Source: Oligella sp050920755
GTDB lineage: Bacteria; Pseudomonadota; Gammaproteobacteria; Burkholderiales; Burkholderiaceae_B
NCBI RefSeq assembly: GCF_050920755.1
Contig: NZ_CP158480.1
Coordinates: 930,001 to 994,000 of the forward strand
Length of the DNA: 64,000 bases
Direction of reading: 5' to 3'
Below are positions 8,375-16,861 of the stretch, one piece after another; position 1 is the stretch's first letter, and every line of letters begins with the position of its first letter. The notes under the pieces are model-generated. The model saw only the letters and a program-made list of their open reading frames with translations, had not been told where the DNA came from and made no database searches. The translations under genes were made by a program, and so were the position numbers.

Positions 8375-9487
8375 TTATAGCTTATCGGCGACTTCTTCAG
8401 CAATTGCCAGCGCCGCGGTTAATCCGGGTGATTCGATGCCGAATAAATTCACTAAGCCGCGGATAGCGTGAGTTGATTCTGTGCTGATAATAAAATCGGC
8501 TGCTGTTTGTCCGGCACCACTCAGCTTGGGTCTGATACCTGCATAGGCAGGTTGCAGGGTACCATCCTTGAGTGAGGGCCAATAGCGTCTGACAGCCTGA
8601 TAAAAAACGGCTGCCTCAGTGGCTTCCACATCGTAGCTCTCCTGATCTTGCCAATACACGTCCGGGCCGAATTTAATTTGCCCACCTAAGTCTAGGGTTA
8701 AATGAATGCCTAAACCGTCTTTACTCGGCATCGGGTAGATTAAATGCTTAAAGGGTGCTTTACCCGAATAGGAGAAATAGCGTCCCTTGCAGTAGTAGTG
8801 GGCCTCCGGAATCGATTGCTGATTAAGGCCGCTAAACTGCTTTGCCAATTCGGTTGCGTAGAGGCCGGAAGCGTTAATTAAGTTAGCACAACTAAGCTGT
8901 GTTTGGGCTTCATCGTCAAAATAGCAGATAAAATGTTGCGGTCCTTGAATGATAACTTGCTTAAGCGGTGTATTAAGTACTAATTGAGCCCGTGCATGCT
9001 CCGCCTCGGCCAGTAAAGCCAGCATCAAGCCATGACTGTCAACAATACCGGTGGAGGGTGAGAGAAGCGCTAATTCAGCTTTTAATTCAGGTTCCAGTGC
9101 CGTAATTTCTGAATCTTGCAATAAGACCAGATCAGTAACCCCGCATTGCTCGGCATTATCCTTAATTGTCATTAAATGTGCAATTTCGTCTTTATCCGTT
9201 GCTACCAGTAACTTACCGAGGCGTTGATAAGGTACATGCCTGGTTTCACAAAAATCGTATAAAAGAGCTTTGCCTCTTAAGCAAAGCTTGGCTTTTAAAC
9301 TATTGGGTGGATAATAAAGGCCGGCGTGAATCACTTCCGAGTTTCTGGAGCTGATACCGGCACCGAACCGGGCCTCAGCCTCTACAATTAAAACCTCTTT
9401 GCCTTGTTGGGCCAAAGCACGGGCAATAGCTAGGCCCACCACACCGGCACCCACTACAATGCATTCAATATCGACAGAGTTAATCAT
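8375..9487 (-). CDS. FAD-dependent oxidoreductase, L-2-hydroxyglutarate oxidase-like
   Basis: A 370-residue DAO-family flavoprotein. The FAD-binding GxGxxG motif (VVGAGVVGLAIARAL) is at residues 11-25, then SSRNSEVIHAGLYYP, a signature of the LhgO/YgaF group that oxidises L-2-hydroxyglutarate. The C-terminal PKLSGAG segment also fits. The exact substrate is inferred. Its ATG overlaps the stop of the upstream flavin reductase gene by four bases (ATGA), so the two are translationally coupled. Confidence 0.82.
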   Translation of the reverse strand: MINSVDIECIVVGAGVVGLAIARALAQQGKEVLIVEAEARFGAGISSRNSEVIHAGLYYPPNSLKAKLCLRGKALLYDFCETRHVPYQRLGKLLVATDKDEIAHLMTIKDNAEQCGVTDLVLLQDSEITALEPELKAELALLSPSTGIVDSHGLMLALLAEAEHARAQLVLNTPLKQVIIQGPQHFICYFDDEAQTQLSCANLINASGLYATELAKQFSGLNQQSIPEAHYYCKGRYFSYSGKAPFKHLIYPMPSKDGLGIHLTLDLGGQIKFGPDVYWQDQESYDVEATEAAVFYQAVRRYWPSLKDGTLQPAYAGIRPKLSGAGQTAADFIISTESTHAIRGLVNLFGIESPGLTAALAIAEEVADKL

Positions 9488-10005
9488 TTAGCAAAGCGAC
9501 TCGTAGGGGTCAGATCAAAGGTACCGGCATGAAAGACCAACGGCAATTTATTGGTATGCTCACAGCGCTCCACGTAACCCACCATAATTAAATGATCACC
9601 GGCAGCGTGTTGCTGCTCACCGGCACATTCAAAAATCGCGGAACAGTACTTGGAAGAGAGTAAAGGCACACCGGTTTCACTCATTTCCCAGTCAAGACCG
9701 GCAAAGCGATCAGGTACTTTAGCGGTGGAAAACTGCATTGCCAAGTCGATTTGATCATTGGCCAAAATATGAATATTGTAGTGCGTCGCGTTTTGAAAGA
9801 CCGGCAGATTATAAGAGGCTAAGCGCAAACACCAGAGAATTAACGGTGGATCGAGTGAGACCGAGTTAAATGAACTCACGGTCAAACCCACCGGCTTACC
9901 ACTCCCCGGATCGGTGGTGGTAACAATTGCCACACCCGTCGCAAAACGGCCGAGAGCCAGTCGAAAATCTTTATCAGTAAAATCAGCAGTACGTTTAGTA
10001 GACAT
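9484..10005 (-). CDS. Flavin reductase family protein
   Basis: A 173-residue FMN-binding split-barrel protein of the flavin reductase-like domain, with the typical segments LGRFATGVAIVTT, GLTVSSFNSVSLDPPL and SPLLSSKY-like C-terminal strands. Such proteins reduce free FMN or FAD with NAD(P)H for a partner monooxygenase, but no monooxygenase is nearby, so the partner is unknown. It is coupled by a four-base overlap to the FAD oxidoreductase gene and follows pdxH by 33 bases, an arrangement in which pdxH supplies an FMN enzyme too. Confidence 0.85.
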   Translation of the reverse strand: MSTKRTADFTDKDFRLALGRFATGVAIVTTTDPGSGKPVGLTVSSFNSVSLDPPLILWCLRLASYNLPVFQNATHYNIHILANDQIDLAMQFSTAKVPDRFAGLDWEMSETGVPLLSSKYCSAIFECAGEQQHAAGDHLIMVGYVERCEHTNKLPLVFHAGTFDLTPTSRFAK

Positions 10006-10038
10006 AGTAAATTTTTGTGCTTACAAGGTGTATGCAGA

Positions 10039-10671
10039 CTAGGGCGCCAAGCGCGTCATAGTCCATTGATCCTCTGCTTTACGATAGAGTAAGCGATCGT
10101 GCATGCGTGAGGGGCGACCTTGCCAGAATTCGATTCTTGAGGGTACAACTAAATAGCCTCCCCAATGTGGAGGTTTAGGCACATCTTCCGGATACTTTGC
10201 AGAAAATTCCTCAAAGCGGCGCTCAAGCGTTGCGCGCTCAACCGCTTGGCTTTGTTGAGAAGCCCAAGCGCCGATACGTGAGCCATAAGGGCGGCTATTA
10301 AAATACTCGGTTGAGTCGGCTTCCGAGAGCTTATGCGCTTGGCCGCTGATACGAACCTGCCGCTCCTGATTAATCCAGAAAAATAATAAGCTTACCTGAG
10401 GATGATGGGCAATGGCTTGACCCTTGGCCGAATCATAATTAGTAAAGAAGACAAAGCCCTCCTCACTATAACTTTTCAGCAGCACCATACGCGCTTCAGG
10501 TTCGTTCTGTGCATTGACCGTGGCTAAGATCATGGCATTCGCCTCAAGCAGGCCGTCTTGGCTCGCTAACTGAAACCAACGATCAAAGAGGTCAAAGGGG
10601 TCGGATCCCGCATCCTGCTCCAATAATTCGAACTTTTCATAGCGGTGACGCATATCTGCAGTTGAACCCAT
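10039..10671 (-). CDS. pdxH: Pyridoxamine 5'-phosphate oxidase PdxH
   Basis: FMN enzyme that oxidises pyridoxine or pyridoxamine 5'-phosphate to pyridoxal 5'-phosphate. The 210-residue protein has ARMVLLKSYSEEGFVFFTNY near residues 61-80, the SRIGAWASQQSQ region, and the diagnostic C-terminal segment IEFWQGRPSRMHDR with the terminal RLAP. It is the first gene of the leftward run. The 160-base gap to alaX on its other side marks the border of the accessory island. Confidence 0.95.
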   Translation of the reverse strand: MGSTADMRHRYEKFELLEQDAGSDPFDLFDRWFQLASQDGLLEANAMILATVNAQNEPEARMVLLKSYSEEGFVFFTNYDSAKGQAIAHHPQVSLLFFWINQERQVRISGQAHKLSEADSTEYFNSRPYGSRIGAWASQQSQAVERATLERRFEEFSAKYPEDVPKPPHWGGYLVVPSRIEFWQGRPSRMHDRLLYRKAEDQWTMTRLAP

Positions 10672-10752
10672 GATTTATCTTCCAAAAATAAGCATATAAA
10701 CTAATTAGGCATTTTACACCTTAGCGCTTAAATCTTCAGCAAATAGGGGAGA

Positions 10753-10824
10753 ATGTCGATGGATGCTTGGTTTTTTAAATATACTATGACAGATTTTTCA
10801 ACGGGATTAAGTAGATCGCATTAA
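10753..10824 (+). CDS. Possible 21-23 codon peptide at the island edge
   Basis: An ATG at 10753 (or 10759, better spaced from AGGGGAG) opens MSMDAWFFKYTMTDFSTGL and stops at 10822-10824. It lies in the gap between pdxH and alaX on the opposite strand to both. It could be a short peptide, the cut 5' end of a gene lost when the island arrived, or chance. There is no homology evidence. Confidence 0.2.
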   Translation: MSMDAWFFKYTMTDFSTGLSRSH

Positions 10825-10831
10825 GACGAAA

Positions 10832-11578
10832 TTACTGTTCAACTTCAGTTGGACTCTGGAGCGAAAAAATAAGGCGCTCTTTATTTTTGCCAATATTTTT
10901 TCGTTGCAATTTCAGTGCAGAAAGTTCATTTGTATTCTTGGCATGTGTACCTCCACAAGGAATCACGTAACCATTACACTCCCAATAACGCACATCGTAG
11001 TACTCCTGACGTGAACGCATGATGACTGGGTGTCCGGCTTTAATCAGTTGATTACTCAATTCCTCAATTGCTTTTATGTCTTCTTGACTAAATCGATTCT
11101 CCGTTGCAAAATCCAGTCTAGCACTATCAGTTTTTATATGACAACCAATAGTATGTTCCACTACACCAGGTCGACGCATATCAACAGCCCAATAAACAAT
11201 ATGAGCGGCAGTATGATTTAGGGACATACTTTTTCGGCGCTGCTGATCAATTTCTATCCACACTTCATCGCCAGTCTGGAAGTCATTTAAGCGCTCTTTA
11301 TCTGAAATGTGATGCAATATAATCCCACCAGTTTTAACTCCGGGAAAATCGTCGATAAAAACAGGGGTAGCCATGCTAATCTGAGTGTCGTTAAATGCGA
11401 TAACTAGGTTAGGATCAGTGCATAAACGAATCCGACCATGGTCACCTTCTTGACCACCTCCTTCTGGATAAGCTATCGTCCGATCTAGCTCTATTGACGA
11501 CTCATGAATTTTAAGGATTTTAGCTTTGCATTTAATTGCATCCGTATTTTCATAATACTGTTTTATTGTTGCACGCAT
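10832..11578 (-). CDS. alaX: AlaX-type alanyl-tRNA editing protein
   Basis: Free-standing homologue of the AlaRS editing domain, expected to hydrolyse mischarged aminoacyl-tRNA(Ala) such as Ser-tRNA(Ala). The 248-residue protein has the glycine-rich YPEGGGQEGDHG motif of the longer AlaX types near residue 38, and the zinc ligands H122, H126 (NHTAAH), C208 and H212 (CGGTH). It is the last gene of a leftward set after the EamA transporter (21-base gap) and truncated cysteine-synthase and serine-acetyltransferase genes. AT content is visibly higher than in pdxH. A link between the editing activity and an unusual amino acid made by this island is inference. Confidence 0.88.
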   Translation of the reverse strand: MRATIKQYYENTDAIKCKAKILKIHESSIELDRTIAYPEGGGQEGDHGRIRLCTDPNLVIAFNDTQISMATPVFIDDFPGVKTGGIILHHISDKERLNDFQTGDEVWIEIDQQRRKSMSLNHTAAHIVYWAVDMRRPGVVEHTIGCHIKTDSARLDFATENRFSQEDIKAIEELSNQLIKAGHPVIMRSRQEYYDVRYWECNGYVIPCGGTHAKNTNELSALKLQRKNIGKNKERLIFSLQSPTEVEQ

Positions 11579-11599
11579 TCATTCACCTTTAAATATAGA

Positions 11600-12448
11600 T
11601 TAATTGTCTTTTTTTACTAAAAAGATACCTGTCAGCACAATGAAAATACCTAACATCTCTTGCATGGATAAGGTTTCATGGAAAATAAAATAAGACAAAA
11701 TTGCTGAAATGACTGGTTGTGTTAAAACAAGAACAGCCGCTAAATTAACGGAGATCCTACCTAAAACATAGCTAAGTCCGCCTTGACCCAATATTTGAGA
11801 AAAAACGGCCAACCCGAGTAGTGGCCATAATGCTTGAAAACTAGTTGGATAAGCAACACCTTCGATTCCAATGCTACTTATAAGTAGTATGACTATAGCT
11901 CCATATCCGCTGTAATACATAATCTGTATTGCGGATGCTCGCCTTCTTACCTTATATACAATTAGTAAAAATGCCGCATAAAAAATTGACGTAGTAAATG
12001 CCAGAAAATCCCCATACAAATTGCTTTGAGTCGGGTTAACCTTGCCTTTAATTAAAACAATTAAGCCTATTAACGTAATAATTAAGCTGAATATAAAATT
12101 ACGAGACACTTTTTCTTTATAGAAAAAATATGCTGACGGAATAATCGTAAATGGCACTAAGTTTGCTAATAAATTTGCGTTAGCGACTGTAGTGTAGTGG
12201 AAAGAAAGGTTCCATAAAATCAAGTCTCCGGCAAGGAACATACCAGCAATAAATATCACCACTTTATCTTTGATAGACAAAGAAAAATTATTCTCCATCC
12301 TAAGTAGAGGATATAGCATTGGGATACTAAATAGAACTCTATAAAATCCTGTTGTCACAGGCCCTAATTCACTCAGTTTTACAAAAATTCCACCAGTTGC
12401 TAAACAGGTAATGAAGAAAATCGTCAAGAAAAAAGATAAATTCTTCAT
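11600..12448 (-). CDS. EamA/DMT-family transporter
   Basis: A very hydrophobic 282-residue protein with about ten membrane segments in two EamA repeats, e.g. TTVANANLLANLVPFTIIP in the first half and NLAAVLVLTQPVISAIL in the second. DMT transporters commonly export amino acids or metabolites across the inner membrane. I prefer the ATG at 12448, which overlaps the stop of the serine acetyltransferase remnant as ATGA; a GTG at 12454 is an alternative. Its substrate is unknown; neighbours suggest a cysteine- or serine-like amino acid. EamA genes are often controlled by MocR regulators, as found here at 13525. Confidence 0.88.
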   Translation of the reverse strand: MKNLSFFLTIFFITCLATGGIFVKLSELGPVTTGFYRVLFSIPMLYPLLRMENNFSLSIKDKVVIFIAGMFLAGDLILWNLSFHYTTVANANLLANLVPFTIIPSAYFFYKEKVSRNFIFSLIITLIGLIVLIKGKVNPTQSNLYGDFLAFTTSIFYAAFLLIVYKVRRRASAIQIMYYSGYGAIVILLISSIGIEGVAYPTSFQALWPLLGLAVFSQILGQGGLSYVLGRISVNLAAVLVLTQPVISAILSYFIFHETLSMQEMLGIFIVLTGIFLVKKDN

Positions 12449-12630
12449 TGGCACCTCAAAACAATTTTTTGTTTATTGCTTTCCATGATTACTACGCTGT
12501 CATCAGGAACATCGACTCTAATAATAGAGTGTGGAGCAATTTTTACATTATTACCTATACTAACCCTTCCAAAAATCCGAGCGAATCCGCCTATTTCAAC
12601 ATTATTTCCAATAATGGGATGTCTACTCAT
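12445..12630 (-). pseudogene. C-terminal remnant of a serine acetyltransferase
   Basis: Sixty-one codons (MSRHPIIGNNVEIGG onward) encode hexapeptide repeats of a left-handed beta-helix, matching the last part of CysE-type serine acetyltransferases (HP-x-IG-x-N-V-x-IG, then DVPDDSVV). The catalytic N-terminal two thirds are absent. In this frame a stop lies shortly upstream, and the region just before encodes the end of the truncated cysteine synthase in another frame. This looks like the 3' scar of a deletion. Four-base coupling to the EamA gene is preserved, so the original operon order can still be read. Confidence 0.75.
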
Positions 12631-13135
12631 CAACCTTACGTATTTTTAATTGGTTGATTATTTCTGGGCCTGTAGTCAAATAATGTGACATCGGATTTGC
12701 AGGATTAGAGAATTGGTCTAAACACATATACTTATTTTCAGATTCTAATATCTGATTAGCCAATCTAACATGGGAACCTGGGCCGGTTGTATGATCAGAT
12801 AAGATAATTTTGGCACCATAACTTTCTAAATTTTTAATTTTTTCTTTACTGAAATTATCAGGAATAACCAAATGCACTTTATATCCTAGAGAAACAGCAG
12901 CGATAGTTATACCCAACCCAGTATTACCTCCTGTCGGTTCGAGTAAAATCTTATCTTTTGTTAACAGTTTTTTTTCCTGTGCGTCAAGAACCATATGTAC
13001 GCCTGGTCTTGATTTAACACTTCCTCCAGGATTGAACTCCTCTAACTTCACAAAAATATCAGCCTTATCTGGATAAAACATATTCCCAATCTTTATAATT
13101 GGAGTATTGCCTATATAACTTAGCAGGTTAGTCAT
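12623..13135 (-). pseudogene. Truncated cysteine-synthase-like gene (N-terminal half)
   Basis: The 170-residue product has the start of a PLP beta-substitution enzyme: IGNTPIIKI at residues 8-16, NPGGSVKSR with PLP lysine K41, the PTGGNTG substrate loop at 67-73, and NPANPMSHYLTTGPEI near its end. Normal cysteine synthases run about 300 residues, so the phosphate-binding glycine loop and the C-terminal domain are missing. TGGNTG in place of the usual TSGNTG and VKSR in place of VKDR mark it as a divergent paralogue, not housekeeping CysK. It ends 11 bases inside the serine acetyltransferase remnant in a different frame. Confidence 0.78.
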
Positions 13136-13524
13136 AAGTTAGCTCCTATGATTATTACGGTCTCAGGAATCTGAATGGACTCATCATCGTTAAATAATCA
13201 AGAATAGTATTTTTCTGATAAATATCGCCAAAACACATCAGTGAATAACCTCTCTCTTAGGCAGTGAAGGACAAACGTCTACTGAGCAATCAAATAAAAA
13301 GTTTCTAATAATCTATAGCGTAGACTTACCTAAAAAGACCAAGCCAAAAAATGAAATGTGAAAACACATGGTCATAGCGACTTATTAAGTATTGTTTCCC
13401 TAATTTCATAACTACCATTTAAGAATAATCTAAAACGTACAGTTGAAACAGAAGCAGTAATGGGCTATTGTTATGGGTACAGTTAACAATGAGTTGAGCG
13501 GTAACTATCCAAAAGGAGTTAACT
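13136..13524. promoter_or_regulatory. Divergent control region with GTACAGTT direct repeats
   Basis: This 389-base gap separates the leftward island genes from the rightward MocR gene. No gene is visible in it. GTACAGTT occurs at 13437-13444 and again at 13477-13484, exactly 40 bases or about four helical turns apart, just upstream of the MocR start. MocR regulators typically bind direct repeats in such regions, so this is a reasonable operator candidate. The rest is AT-rich without other structure that I can support. Confidence 0.35.
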
Positions 13525-15009
13525 ATGCCTAATGCACACCTTTTTTACCAAGAAGACTCGAAAAATAAACCCCTGTATCTGCAACTAAGTAAAAAATTAA
13601 GCCAAGCGATCAATTCAGGTACTTTTAAAGCAGGCACAAGATTTCCTTCGATAAGAGATACGGCAAAAACCTATGCGATCAGTATTAATACAGTCGTTGC
13701 TGCATACCGGCATCTGGAAGACAAAGGATTAATACAAGCACGTCCGCAGTCTGGCTTTTATGTGCGCAATCAACCTCCTAGACTTAAAAGAACGCTTTCA
13801 GATAGTACTAGCGCCCCTCCTGATCAAAGCGTATTGCGGTTAATTGAAACAACGTTTGCTACTCAACAAAACCCGGACTTCACGAATATCTCTTTAGCTT
13901 GTCCGACTCACGATTCTGAATTTTATCCGAGTGAAAAGTTAAGTAAAATTTTGAGCCAGACCTTACGTCATCATCCCAATATCATCTGTGAGTATGCATT
14001 GCCGCCGGGCAGTCTTAATTTGCGGCGTCAAATAGCCAGACGTATGTTAGATGTGGGTGCTGTTATTGACGTTGATGAAATCACCATTACCCATGGTTGC
14101 TTAGATGCACTCCATTTGGCACTTTTAGCGACCACTAAAGCAGGCGATTGTGTGGCTATAGAATCCCCTACCTATTTTTATTTATTACCGCTACTAGCGA
14201 CATTGGGTGTGCGAGTTATCGAAATACCCACAAATGCCGAAACGGGCTTATCGGTTGATGCCCTTGAAGTGTTGCTGAAGAAAAAGCAAATTCAAGCCAT
14301 TGTATGTATGCCAAATTTACACAACCCGCTTGGTTGTAGTATGCCCCTTAAATCGAAACAACGATTAGCACAATTAGTTAATCAATATCAGATTCCTCTG
14401 ATAGAAGACGGCTTGTATTGTGAACTGCAATTCGATCAAACCTTACCTGCCGTGAAAGTCTTTGATCGTGACAACTGGATTATTTTCTGCTCAAGTTTTA
14501 CTAAAACTCTCGCACCGGATTTTCGAATCGGATGGATTTGCGCCGGTCGTTTCAGTCATCAAATACAGCGATTAAAAAATCAGCTTTCGATGACAGAATC
14601 CAAATTATTAAGTGAAACCATTGCTAAATTTTTAGAAACCGGCGGGTATGATCATCACTTGCGGAAGTTACGTAAGCATTACAAAGAGAATATGAGTGAA
14701 GCTCAATCTTTAATTGCCAGACATTTTCCTATTGGAACTCGTACAACAAAGCCACAAGGAGGTTTTGTCTTTTGGGTAGAAATACCGGGAAAGATTAATA
14801 CGGTAGAGTTGCACATGGCAATGCTTAAGGAAAAGATATCACTCACGCCCGGCGCATTGTATTCTCCCAAATCGGATTATAAGAATGCATTACGAATTTC
14901 TTGTTGTTATCCATTTAATGAAAAATACCGTTCAGCCATCGAACGTGTCGGAGCAAAGGCGTGCGAAATGACGGGCATTCCGTCTATTAAAATGTCAGAA
15001 GTTTTGTAA
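13525..15009 (+). CDS. MocR-family regulator (GntR wHTH fused to aminotransferase-like domain)
   Basis: A 494-residue PLP-binding transcription factor. Residues 15-75 form a GntR winged helix (PLYLQLSKKL, GTRFPSIRDTA, SINTVVAAYRHLEDKGLI). The rest is a fold-type I aminotransferase-like domain with IESPTYF, MPNLHNPLG, IEDGLYCEL and the PLP lysine K327 in SSFTKTLAP. A GGAGTT site precedes the ATG. It is divergent from the cysteine-synthase/serine-acetyltransferase/EamA/AlaX genes, which it probably controls in response to an amino acid or PLP adduct; that is inference from the known behaviour of MocR proteins. Confidence 0.92.
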   Translation: MPNAHLFYQEDSKNKPLYLQLSKKLSQAINSGTFKAGTRFPSIRDTAKTYAISINTVVAAYRHLEDKGLIQARPQSGFYVRNQPPRLKRTLSDSTSAPPDQSVLRLIETTFATQQNPDFTNISLACPTHDSEFYPSEKLSKILSQTLRHHPNIICEYALPPGSLNLRRQIARRMLDVGAVIDVDEITITHGCLDALHLALLATTKAGDCVAIESPTYFYLLPLLATLGVRVIEIPTNAETGLSVDALEVLLKKKQIQAIVCMPNLHNPLGCSMPLKSKQRLAQLVNQYQIPLIEDGLYCELQFDQTLPAVKVFDRDNWIIFCSSFTKTLAPDFRIGWICAGRFSHQIQRLKNQLSMTESKLLSETIAKFLETGGYDHHLRKLRKHYKENMSEAQSLIARHFPIGTRTTKPQGGFVFWVEIPGKINTVELHMAMLKEKISLTPGALYSPKSDYKNALRISCCYPFNEKYRSAIERVGAKACEMTGIPSIKMSEVL

Positions 15010-15088
15010 TGAGTCAGCCTTATTACAAAAAATTAATAAATAGAAATTTAGATATACTAGAGTGCCTATAAATAGTTTAGAACTTGAC

Positions 15089-15119
15089 GACAGTGCTTAA
15101 TTGGCATTGTCCATTTTTT
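15089..15119 (+). terminator. Terminator after the MocR gene
   Basis: GACAGTGC (15089-15096) pairs with GCATTGTC (15104-15111) with one G-U pair, followed by CA and six T residues. Confidence 0.65.
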
Positions 15120-15135
15120 CTTGTCTCGTGAATAG

Positions 15136-15228
15136 CTGAAATACACCACTTTTAGCGCAGCCTCATCATGGGCTTATATCCTTGATGGAGAAGTAACCAC
15201 CGTGCTTGGACACTCTCGTTGTCGTTAG
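15136..15228 (+). other. Short open stretch, possible gene fragment at the island's right edge
   Basis: Between stops the frame reads LKYTTFSAASSWAYILDGEV and on to a TAG at 15226-15228, 30 codons without a start codon. WAYILDGEV resembles a cupin strand but is too short to identify. It may be debris left where the island joins the core chromosome. Confidence 0.2.
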
Positions 15229-15255
15229 CTCCAAAACCACTAAGTTCCAAGCACG
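15201..15255. repeat. Ten-base inverted repeat flanking a 35-base spacer
   Basis: CGTGCTTGGA (15201-15210) is the exact reverse complement of TCCAAGCACG (15246-15255). There is no T-run, so it is not a standard terminator. It lies just downstream of chaC and could be a protein-binding site or the scar of a mobile element. Confidence 0.5.
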
Positions 15256-15272
15256 CTATGCCACCTGAAGTC

Positions 15273-15935
15273 TTAGCTGCCTTGCAGGCGATCGGCAATC
15301 AGTTCGCTCAGATGATAAAGTGTGTCGTCCCGTATATCGGCATTTTTAAGGGCTGCTGCTGTTTCCAGAACATATTCGGTACATGGGCCGTAATAACCTT
15401 GTGCACCCATCACTACATTGATGGTTTCTTCAATGCTTAAATCACCGACATAGGAGGGGTCCTCGGGATCCATCACAAAGGCTAATGCCTTAACCGTGCC
15501 TTGCTCGGTGTGACAGTCTAACCACATCGGCAAATAGGAGCTGTTAGGCATCTCGCGCTTCCATAAACGGCGCATTTTATCCATCAGATTGTCGTTGGGC
15601 AATTTATAGACCATGCCTTCACAAACACCGGATTCGGCCAGCCCGAAAACCAGACCGGGACGCTCCGGTGTGCCGCGATTAACGCTGGACCATAAGCAGA
15701 GCGAGCGATGATAACCCGCTAAAGTACCGCGCCGGCTTTCAACAAACTCGAATTCCGGACGCCAAACGAGTGAGGCATAACCGAAAATCCAAATATCCTT
15801 TAGCTCATCTAATTGAGCTAAGGCTTGATTTAAAGAGGCTTCACGTTCTTCTTCAGACCATAGGCGAAAGTTTTTAAAATGCAGTTCGGCTTTTGCCAAG
15901 ATACTTGGACTTAAATCAATATATTTGCTATTCAC
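15273..15935 (-). CDS. chaC: ChaC-type gamma-glutamylcyclotransferase
   Basis: Cleaves the gamma-glutamyl bond of glutathione to release 5-oxoproline and Cys-Gly in the cytoplasm. The 220-residue protein carries the substrate motif FGYASLVWRP near residue 52 (YxSL type), the RRGTLAGYHRSLCLWS segment, the glutamate-bearing WKREM, and the GYYGPCTEYV stretch typical of ChaC proteins. It is transcribed divergently from tcdA. The gene name reflects the family; the older label of calcium/proton antiport regulator is not supported by biochemistry. Confidence 0.9.
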   Translation of the reverse strand: MNSKYIDLSPSILAKAELHFKNFRLWSEEEREASLNQALAQLDELKDIWIFGYASLVWRPEFEFVESRRGTLAGYHRSLCLWSSVNRGTPERPGLVFGLAESGVCEGMVYKLPNDNLMDKMRRLWKREMPNSSYLPMWLDCHTEQGTVKALAFVMDPEDPSYVGDLSIEETINVVMGAQGYYGPCTEYVLETAAALKNADIRDDTLYHLSELIADRLQGS

Positions 15936-16042
15936 GAATAAATTTAATAGAGAAGTTAAAATACATTGTTAATTATATCATTGACTATATTTTGCATAGC
16001 TATGTGCTTATTTTTATTAGTTGATCAATCGGGAGAGCGGTT

Positions 16043-16861
16043 TTGTCGTTAAATGCTTATGATGTAGAGCGTCGTTTCGGTGGTTTAAAGCGTTTATACG
16101 GTGAGTCGGCGCTGGATATTATCGGCGCCAAATCGGTGATGGTAGTCGGTATCGGTGGTGTCGGTTCTTGGGCTGCCGAGGCTTTGGCGCGCAGTGGTGT
16201 AGGGCGTTTGGTTCTGGTGGATTTGGATGTGGTGGCCGAGTCTAATATCAACCGTCAAATTCATGCGCTTAGCAGTACCTTAGGTAAAAATAAGGTGGAT
16301 GCAATGGCCGAGCGTCTTTATGAAATTAATCCACAGCTGCAATTGACGTTGATAGATGATTTTATTGAACCGGCTAATGCCCATACTATGATTGCAGCGG
16401 CAAGGGTAGATGCGGTGCTGGATTGTGCCGATCAAGTGCAGGCTAAAGTTGCCATGACACTGGTCTGTAGGGATTTGGCTATTTATCATATTATGTGCGG
16501 TGGGGCCGGTGGCAAGCAAAATAGTTTAAGCTTGAATTTTACCGATCTGAGCCGCGCCCGCAATGACGCCTTATTGGCTAAAATTCGCCAGCAATTGCGT
16601 AAGCAGCACGGCTTTGCCAAAGGGAGTGATGCTCAAGGTAGAGCGTTGAAAAGGGTGCCGTCGATGGGTGTACCTTGTCTTTGGATTGACGAGCCGGCCT
16701 TGATGCCTTGGTCAACTGCAGCAGCGACGGAGGGGGCGAATATACCCGCCGTTAACGCTCCCCAAGGTTTAGCTTGTGCCGGCTATGGTTCCTGTGTGAC
16801 GGTAACCGCCGCCATGGGGTTAGCGGCGGTTAATCAGTTATTAAAGCATTTCTATGCTTAG
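16043..16861 (+). CDS. tcdA: tRNA threonylcarbamoyladenosine dehydratase TcdA
   Basis: ATP-dependent enzyme that cyclises t6A37 of tRNA to ct6A; also known as CsdL. The 272-residue E1-like protein starts YDVERRFGGLKRLYG and has the nucleotide-binding VGIGGVGSWAAEALARSG motif near residues 34-51, followed by LVDLDVV and NINRQ, all normal for the family. The start is TTG, chosen because it follows a GGGAGAG site and gives the expected N-terminus. Its 3' end overlaps the convergent sirtuin gene by four bases. Confidence 0.93.
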   Translation: MSLNAYDVERRFGGLKRLYGESALDIIGAKSVMVVGIGGVGSWAAEALARSGVGRLVLVDLDVVAESNINRQIHALSSTLGKNKVDAMAERLYEINPQLQLTLIDDFIEPANAHTMIAAARVDAVLDCADQVQAKVAMTLVCRDLAIYHIMCGGAGGKQNSLSLNFTDLSRARNDALLAKIRQQLRKQHGFAKGSDAQGRALKRVPSMGVPCLWIDEPALMPWSTAAATEGANIPAVNAPQGLACAGYGSCVTVTAAMGLAAVNQLLKHFYA

